11,200 bases of DNA, from assembly GCA_046760705.1 (NCBI GenBank), contig JBHIER010000064.1, forward strand, positions 1 through 11,200, given 5' to 3'. The position numbers were made by a program, and so were the translations under genes. Positions 7,834 through 11,200 of this stretch are shown here, piece after piece. The notes under the pieces are model-generated. The model worked only from the letters and a program-made list of their open reading frames with translations. It was not told where the DNA came from and did no database searches. The number at the start of each line of letters is the position of its first letter. Position 1 is the first letter of the stretch. The DNA is from JBHIER01 sp046760705 [NCBI: bacterium] (lineage in GTDB: Bacteria > JBHIER01 > G020348925).

Positions 7834-7862
7834 ATTGTTTAAGTTTACACAAATTTTCACAA
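7834..7862 (-). promoter_or_regulatory. Possible sigma-70 promoter for the M23 peptidase gene
   Basis: On the minus strand TTGTGA (7857-7862) and AACAAT (7834-7839) are separated by 17 nt, each matching 4 of 6 consensus bases, in a locally AT-rich patch about 55 bp before the start codon. The match is weak. Confidence 0.3.
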
Positions 7863-7930
7863 AACAATGGGAGAGGACCATTCCATTAAGGGGGAGGCCC
7901 CAGATTGTCCCTTCTGCGACCTCTCATCTT

Positions 7931-8239
7931 TCACCTCCGTCTTCGTCTCTTGAGAGGCTTGTGCAGCGCTTCCTTCAACAGCTTGCCCGGCTTAAAGTGG
8001 GTCTTCCTGCGGGCCGGCACGTAAATGATCTGCCCTGTGCGCGGGTTGCGGGCGGCGGGCTTGGGCTTGGTATCCTTCACTTCGAAGACCCCAAAACCCC
8101 GTATTTCAATGCGGTTGCCGGCGATCAATGTATCCCGCATGGCCGCAAACAGAGCATTCACCATCTTTGCAGACACGTTCTTCCTAAACCCGGTGACCTT
8201 GCTGACCTTCAAAGCCAAATCCTTTTTGGTTGTTGTCAT
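7931..8239 (-). CDS. HU/IHF-family DNA-bending protein
   Basis: The 102-residue protein starts at ATG 8237-8239 with GAGGAGG 2-3 nt upstream. It matches the HU/IHF fold over its whole length: N-terminal helices (DLALKVSKVTGFRK), the dimer segment GNRIEIRGFGVFEVKD (41-56), the DNA-wrapping arm with the intercalating proline in ARNPRTGQ (63-70, P66), and the closing helix FKPGKLLKEAL. The last residues, KPLKRRRRR, extend about eight residues past the usual end and are strongly basic, which may add nonspecific DNA contact. HU or IHF versus a lineage-specific paralogue cannot be decided. IHF-like bending commonly helps sigma-54 promoters, and this gene lies just downstream of such a promoter, though it has its own strong sigma-70 promoter. 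Confidence 0.93.
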   Translation of the reverse strand: MTTTKKDLALKVSKVTGFRKNVSAKMVNALFAAMRDTLIAGNRIEIRGFGVFEVKDTKPKPAARNPRTGQIIYVPARRKTHFKPGKLLKEALHKPLKRRRRR

Positions 8240-8300
8240 GACCTCCTCTCTTTTTTAAGGTCTAAATCAGATTAAATGTTTTATTATTTTCAAGTTACAG

Positions 8301-8332
8301 ATTATAATAATACAAAGTTTCCACCTTGTCAA
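8301..8332 (-). promoter_or_regulatory. Strong sigma-70 promoter of the HU/IHF-family gene
   Basis: On the minus strand a perfect -35 TTGACA (8327-8332) is followed after 17 nt by TATTAT (8304-8309). A perfect TATAAT lies 3 nt further on (8301-8306). The surrounding DNA is AT-rich. Transcription would start about 55 nt before the start codon. Confidence 0.75.
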
Positions 8333-8491
8333 GCAAAATTTCATTTTTTTCTCATCTCTGAACATCGAGGCGATCACGAGGGCGGCGGGTAGGATCTCTC
8401 TTGCCCTCCCCAAAAGATTTAGGAGGGGAAAGGCCTGGGCCGGCGTTGACTGTGGGGAGAGATGGTTCTGAGTTTAGACGCACTCCTGGGC

Positions 8492-8517
8492 TGGTCTTTG
8501 CTCTTTGCTAAAGACCA
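8492..8517. other. 8-bp perfect hairpin in the gap between the HU promoter and the putative sRNA
   Basis: TGGTCTTT (8492-8499) pairs with AAAGACCA (8510-8517) around a 10-nt loop. There is no T-run on either side, so it is not a standard terminator. It could be a processing site, a backup end for the putative sRNA, or a protein site. The rest of 8340-8590 shows only a weak CCCTCC/GGAGGG hairpin near 8410 and a palindrome GTTAATTAAC at 8557-8566, and no gene. Confidence 0.4.
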
Positions 8518-8594
8518 TCCACAATCGGCCGCCCGCCCAGGCAGGGGGATCTATAGGTTAATTAACGATCATCCCAAAAAGTGTCCGGCAAGAC

Positions 8595-8767
8595 AGAAAA
8601 GTAAGACAGAGCAGGCTTTCACGCAGGGCGGAGAGGAACAGATAGATTTGGGGGTGAGTTCACGGTGCGCTTGAAGCAACCCTGGCTACTCACCTGCTCG
8701 GTCTTACTCTCTGAGGCTACGTTGAACGGCCTTCTTATCAGTGCGCAAAACCTCAACAGACAATAAG
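8595..8767 (-). ncRNA. Predicted sigma-54-dependent structured small RNA (about 170 nt)
   Basis: The start is inferred 12 nt past the -12 element of the promoter at 8778-8793. The 5' part can form a stem between 8751-8755 and 8712-8716 (TGAGG/CCTCA in the RNA sense). The 3' part is closed by a helix pairing 8601-8615 with 8693-8707, with 14 of 15 pairs and one mismatch, and minus-strand TTTTCT follows at once (8600-8595), as at an intrinsic end. An alternative inner helix pairs 8653-8659 with 8688-8694 (GGTGAGT/ACTCACC). A C/U-rich, apparently unpaired segment containing TTCCTCTCC (about 8630-8640) is complementary to Shine-Dalgarno sequences. No convincing ORF is present. I do not recognise the family; 6S, SRP and tmRNA signatures are absent. 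It could also be an untranslated leader that continues to the HU gene. Confidence 0.5.
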
Positions 8768-8777
8768 AACTCAACAG

Positions 8778-8793
8778 TGCGAAAAGCGTGCCA
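8778..8793 (-). promoter_or_regulatory. Sigma-54 (-24/-12) promoter
   Basis: On the minus strand the site reads TGGCACGCTTTTCGCA. The -24 part (TGGCACG) is a perfect match to the consensus, the GG-N10-GC spacing is exact, and the -12 part TCGCA differs from TTGCA by one base. It lies 122 bp downstream of the nearest inverted-repeat site and on the same strand as the adjacent sigma-54 activator gene. It would drive the small RNA; no protein gene starts within 500 bp downstream. Confidence 0.78.
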
Positions 8794-8914
8794 AAGGTGG
8801 CGAGCCTCTCCTTTGAGATTGGGCCGTAATGACGTAATAACCTGTAAATATTGATATTAAATAGAAAAGCGGATCAGGCGGGAAGAGATTTTCGACGTGA
8901 GGAACAGGAGGGGA

Positions 8915-8935
8915 ACTGTCAACAAAGTTGACAGT
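8915..8935. promoter_or_regulatory. Upstream activating site 1: perfect inverted repeat
   Basis: ACTGTCAAC and GTTGACAGT form a perfect 9-bp inverted repeat around AAA (centre 8925). The core CTGTCAA-N5-TTGACAG recurs at 8982 and 9004. Its centre is about 158 bp upstream of the predicted sigma-54 start, a usual position for enhancer-binding proteins. The half-site spacing is like that of NtrC sites, but the sequence is different. Confidence 0.72.
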
Positions 8936-8981
8936 AGAAATCGCAATTAGCCGTAAGATACTAAAAAATTGAAGCTTGCTT

Positions 8982-9000
8982 CTGTCAACCCAGTTTACAC
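8982..9000. promoter_or_regulatory. Upstream activating site 2: imperfect copy
   Basis: CTGTCAA at 8982-8988, N5, then TTTACAC at 8994-9000. The left half-site is perfect and the right matches 5 of 7. Its centre is 66 bp from site 1 and 22 bp from site 3. Confidence 0.6.
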
Positions 9001-9003
9001 AGG

Positions 9004-9022
9004 CTGTCAAATGAGTTGACAG
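9004..9022. promoter_or_regulatory. Upstream activating site 3: perfect half-sites
   Basis: CTGTCAA at 9004-9010 and TTGACAG at 9016-9022 are separated by 5 nt (centre 9013). It ends 7 bp before the stop codon of the GAF activator gene, so the site cluster starts right at the end of that gene. The 22-bp step from site 2 is about two helical turns, putting both on the same DNA face. Confidence 0.7.
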
Positions 9023-9029
9023 ACCGCTA

Positions 9030-10583
9030 TCATATCCCCATCTCTTTGAGCATTTTGATCAGCCCTTGGCGGCTGACACCCAAAACTTGGGCAGCTTTTG
9101 TTCTGTTGTCTCCATGTTTTTCCAATGCCTCCACAATCGCCCGATGCTTCACCTCTTGCAGGATATTCTTGAGTGTCTTCCCCTCGGTGGAGAGCGGCGG
9201 AAGTTGGCTCGTGTGAAGGATCTCCTCCGGCAAATGGCTCGGCCCGATCTGCTCATCTTCGACAGAGCTTAAGGCTACCGCGCGCTCCACCACATTCTTC
9301 AGCTCCCGAACATTTCCCGGCCAATGGTACAGCTCCAGCAACCTCATCGCCTCGGAGCTGAAACCCGGCAGCTTTTTCCCTGTCACCTTCCGAAAAGCGT
9401 TCAAGAAATGGTCTGCCAGCGAGGGGATATCTTCCTTACGATTACGCAGAGGGGGTATGTTCACCGTGACAACATTGAGGCGGTAGAAGAGGTCTTCTCG
9501 AAATATGCCCTGAGCAACGAGGTCTTTCAGATTCTTGCTGCTGGCGCTGATGATCCGGACATCGATCTTTTTCGCCACCGTAGCCCCCACAGGGCGGATT
9601 TCCCTCTCTTGAAGAGCGCGAAGCAGCTTGCTCTGAAGAGTTGGACCCATATTGGTGATCTCATCCAGAAAGAGGGTGCCTCCGCTGGCCTGCTGAAAGA
9701 GGCCGGGTTTATCTTTCACCGCTCCGGTAAAGGCACCTCTAACGTAGCCGAAGAGCTCGCTCTCCAGCAGACTTTCGGGAATGGCTCCGCACTCCACCGG
9801 GACGAAGGGGCCCTCTCTCCTGGGTCCGTTATAATGGATAGCTCTGGCCAACAGCTCCTTCCCGGTGCCGCTCTCGCCCTGAAGGACGACATTGGCTTCG
9901 CTGGATACAATATGTTCCAAAAGGGCGAACACGGGCCCCATTGACGGACTTTGACCGATAATACCCTCGAACTGATACCTTCCCCTCACCTCCTTTTTCA
10001 GAAAGATATTCTCCCTGGACACTTTCTCAAAAAGTCGGGCGCTCTCAATGATTTGCGCCGACTGGGATGAGAAAATAGAGACAAGTCTGACGTCGTCGGC
10101 AGTGAAGGGGCCTCCTCTCTTGTTGCACAGATTAATCGCCCCAACCACCCGGCCTTTTGAAATGAGGGGCACGCTCAGTACAGTCTTCATCTTGTAATCT
10201 TTCCCCCGGAATCCGGGGAACCGGTGGTCTCGGCACAGATCTTCAACGAGCAGCACCTCTCTGTTGTGCAACACCCAACCAGTGAGGCTCCGGTCGACCT
10301 TGAACGTAATGCCATGAAGTTCGGACTGCTCCCCCCGAACCAGGGTGGTCATTCCACTGGGTGCCTCCTCATCGACGATCGATATGGAGCCCTGAGTTGC
10401 ATCGGTCAGAACGATGGCCTCATCCACGATGATCTTCAATATCTTATCCACCTCCATCGTGGAGCCAATCAGGCCGGCCAGCCTGTTCAGCGCCTCCAGT
10501 TCCCTCACCCGTCGGTTCAGGCGGTCGAGCTCATCCCCTTGCTCTGGCGACTTTGATCTGTCCCTTCTCCGAAATGTAACCAT
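9030..10583 (-). CDS. Sigma-54 activator with N-terminal GAF domain (NifA/NorR/FhlA-like architecture)
   Basis: The 517-residue protein is counted from ATG 10581-10583, which has GGAG 3 nt upstream. The open frame extends 43 codons further, but that part overlaps the small ORF upstream, is not protein-like and lacks a ribosome site. A short coiled-coil (about 15-38) leads into a GAF domain (about 30-185), then the AAA+ domain with Walker A GESGTGKE (236-243), the sigma-54 contact loop GAFTGA (283-288), Walker B LFLDE (304-308) and WPGNVREL (421-428). A Fis-type HTH (NRTKAAQVLGVSRQGLIKML) lies at 493-512. There is no receiver domain, so control is by a ligand or partner of the GAF domain (a single Cys, C153, lies within its last strand region). 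Its likely sites and target promoter lie immediately downstream (8778-9022). Confidence 0.94.
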   Translation of the reverse strand: MVTFRRRDRSKSPEQGDELDRLNRRVRELEALNRLAGLIGSTMEVDKILKIIVDEAIVLTDATQGSISIVDEEAPSGMTTLVRGEQSELHGITFKVDRSLTGWVLHNREVLLVEDLCRDHRFPGFRGKDYKMKTVLSVPLISKGRVVGAINLCNKRGGPFTADDVRLVSIFSSQSAQIIESARLFEKVSRENIFLKKEVRGRYQFEGIIGQSPSMGPVFALLEHIVSSEANVVLQGESGTGKELLARAIHYNGPRREGPFVPVECGAIPESLLESELFGYVRGAFTGAVKDKPGLFQQASGGTLFLDEITNMGPTLQSKLLRALQEREIRPVGATVAKKIDVRIISASSKNLKDLVAQGIFREDLFYRLNVVTVNIPPLRNRKEDIPSLADHFLNAFRKVTGKKLPGFSSEAMRLLELYHWPGNVRELKNVVERAVALSSVEDEQIGPSHLPEEILHTSQLPPLSTEGKTLKNILQEVKHRAIVEALEKHGDNRTKAAQVLGVSRQGLIKMLKEMGI

Positions 10584-10588
10584 GCTCT

Positions 10589-10623
10589 CCGATAGGACGC
10601 AGTCACGGGTGCATCTTATTCGG
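10589..10623 (-). promoter_or_regulatory. Leader hairpin just before the GAF activator start codon
   Basis: In the minus-strand RNA, CCGAATAAGATGCA (10623-10610) pairs with TGCGTCCTATCGG (10601-10589). This gives about 12 pairs including one G-U, with one bulged A, one mismatch and an 8-nt loop. The 3' arm ends in CGG, which overlaps the GGAG ribosome site, so the hairpin could limit translation of the activator. No T-run follows, so it is not a terminator. Confidence 0.5.
10607..10622 (+). repeat. Inverted repeat bracketing the small ORF, left arm
   Basis: GGGTGCATCTTATTCG matches the reverse complement of 10885-10900 at 15 of 16 positions (16 of 17 with the flanking C). This arm is also the 5' arm of the activator leader hairpin. 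Confidence 0.6.
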
Positions 10624-10665
10624 TTGGACAACGTCACGGTACAACCTGGTGCCCAGCTCCTCCTA

Positions 10666-10863
10666 TCACTGCCCGGTCCACGGCTGACCTGTCGGGTCGC
10701 AGGTCTTCTCACCCGACAGGGTACCCCTCATGCCGGTGAAACTATCGCCCATTGAGTCCAATATGGCGTGAATTCGAGCCAGATCCGTCTTGAGATCACC
10801 CTCGTCGAGCGTATCACGCAGATCGGCGATCTTGTCCAGAACTTGCCGGCCTGTCACCCTCAT
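10666..10863 (-). CDS. Small protein of 65 residues, unknown function; possible rSAM substrate peptide
   Basis: The ATG at 10861-10863 has a very good AAGGAGG 7 nt upstream. The protein is not one I recognise. Residues 5-45 look helical and amphipathic (RQVLDKIADLRDTLDEGDL, then LARIHAILDSMGDSF). The last 20 residues switch to a Gly/Pro/Thr-rich, flexible tail with one Cys (C55) and one Trp (W62): GEKTCDPTGQPWTGQ. A helical leader plus a short odd tail, directly after a radical SAM/SPASM gene, fits a RiPP-like precursor, but it could equally be a small regulator or partner of the activator. It lies 82 bp after the rSAM stop and 82 bp before the activator start, all on one strand. Confidence 0.7.
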   Translation of the reverse strand: MRVTGRQVLDKIADLRDTLDEGDLKTDLARIHAILDSMGDSFTGMRGTLSGEKTCDPTGQPWTGQ

Positions 10864-10884
10864 CGTATCCCCTCCTTTTCAAGG

Positions 10885-10900
10885 CGAATAGGATGCACCC
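10885..10900 (-). repeat. Inverted repeat bracketing the small ORF, right arm
   Basis: On the minus strand it reads GGGTGCATCCTATTCG, with one change from the left arm at 10607-10622. It sits about 20 bp before the start codon of the small ORF. Paired with the left arm it would enclose the whole small ORF in the transcript. Confidence 0.6.
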
Positions 10901-10945
10901 GCTTCTGCTCACTCTTCAATCCGACTGGCGCAAAGAGAAATTCTC

Positions 10946-11200
10946 CTAATCAATAAGATACCAGATCGCCTTTTCATCAGTATCAATCAGTGCATGAAAA
11001 ACTTTGGCCGCTGCTTGCCGCCGTATCCGAGAAATACGACAGACACTTTCAGGAACGATGGAGGGGTCCCCGTAGGCCAGCAACCCGGTCCCAGGGCAGA
11101 CGGAACACATCAGAAGACTGTCGCAGGCGTTGCAGGTTCGAGCCGCCGTGCGATAATCGCTCCCTCTGAACGGGCTGGCCCGTTTACCCAGGCTTTCCTG
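10946..11200 (-). CDS. C-terminus of a radical SAM/SPASM-domain protein (5' part outside the window)
   Basis: The frame is open from the right edge for 84 codons to TAG at 10946-10948. The visible part has a Cys pattern typical of SPASM auxiliary Fe-S cluster domains. ARTCNACDSLLMCSVCPG gives C-x2-C-x5-C-x2-C, and it is followed by the AYGD motif and a further Cys (PESVC) 18 residues later. A helical basic tail (RISRIRRQAAAKVFHALI) ends the protein. The radical SAM core with CxxxCxxC is not in the window, so this is inferred from the C-terminal pattern. Such enzymes often modify ribosomal peptides or partner proteins; the small ORF next door is a candidate substrate. Confidence 0.75.
   Translation of the reverse strand, partial: QESLGKRASPFRGSDYRTAARTCNACDSLLMCSVCPGTGLLAYGDPSIVPESVCRISRIRRQAAAKVFHALIDTDEKAIWYLID

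Noticed and set aside
6823-7842. Plus-strand ORF of 339 codons opposite the M23 peptidase gene
   Set aside because: Antisense shadow; the opposite strand carries all M23 zinc ligands, a ribosome site and a terminator.
7783-7881. 33-codon N-terminal extension of the M23 peptidase
   Set aside because: No ribosome site; the ATG at 7782 has AGGAGG just upstream and gives a normal short cytoplasmic tail before the membrane helix.
8487-8502. Plus-strand -24/-12-like sequence (TGGGCTGGTCTTTGCT)
   Set aside because: GG-N10-GC spacing fits, but the -24 part is poor beyond TGG, it lies in a hairpin, and nothing is encoded downstream on that strand.
7841-9002. Shared AGTTTACACA before the M23 gene (7841) and in site 2 (8992), and a partial AGTTTACA before the kinase gene
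   Set aside because: Ten bases in AT-rich DNA, without the inverted-repeat partner at the other places; could be chance.
8771-9010. Minus-strand ORF of 79 codons over the site cluster
   Set aside because: It overlaps the inverted repeats and the -24/-12 element, has no ribosome site and its product has no family-like character.
10584-10712. 43-codon N-terminal extension of the GAF activator
   Set aside because: Arg/Cys-rich and unlike a domain, overlaps the end of the small ORF, contains the leader hairpin, and lacks a ribosome site; the ATG at 10583 is better.
1-11200. tRNA, rRNA, CRISPR arrays, insertion sequences, phage genes
   Set aside because: Looked for on both strands; no cloverleaf/CCA pattern, regular spacer repeats, transposase or phage protein motifs were seen.

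Overview
The window reads as a piece of a chromosome from an uncultured bacterium that relies heavily on sigma-54 control, most like the Deltaproteobacteria/Desulfobacterota or Nitrospirota. This rests on two NtrC-type activators in 11 kb, an HU/IHF protein, a MepM-like M23 peptidase and a fused membrane spermidine-synthase-like protein. No gene names the taxon, so the placement is an inference.

Layout. From 2 to 997 a plus-strand gene enters from the left edge and encodes the C-terminal part of a secreted Ca-binding protein with MopE and dockerin-type motifs. By eye it is AT-richer than the rest. From 998 to 1437 there is no gene, only hairpin-forming repeats. Everything to the right is on the minus strand. 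Listed in transcription order from the right edge, the genes are: the C-terminus of a radical SAM/SPASM protein (10946-11200), a 65-residue small protein of unknown function (10666-10863), a GAF-domain sigma-54 activator (9030-10583), a gene-free regulatory stretch (8240-9029), an HU/IHF-family protein (7931-8239), an M23 peptidase with one membrane anchor (6859-7782) and its terminator, a frameshifted DUF523/TudS remnant (about 6535-6760), a 766-residue fused membrane protein with a spermidine-synthase-like domain (4068-6368), and a histidine kinase/NtrC-type response regulator pair that overlap by 16 bp (3932 to 1438).

The most interesting part is 8595-9022. Directly downstream of the GAF activator gene are three copies of an inverted repeat, CTGTCAA-N5-TTGACAG, with centres 66 and 22 bp apart. 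They are followed on the same strand by a near-consensus -24/-12 promoter (TGGCACG-N4-TCGCA at 8778-8793). About 60 nt beyond the predicted start comes a 107-nt segment closed by a 14-of-15-bp helix and then a T-run. No convincing protein is encoded. I read this as a self-contained unit: a sigma-54 activator, its upstream activating sites, and a sigma-54-dependent small RNA of about 170 nt. The logic resembles LuxO/Qrr or the sigma-54 sRNA Pxr of Myxococcus, but I see no sequence match to those RNAs.

Secondary points are a hairpin in the leader of the activator mRNA whose sequence is echoed in inverted orientation before the small ORF, a possible rSAM-substrate peptide, and loss of the catalytic Asp residues in the spermidine-synthase-like domain.
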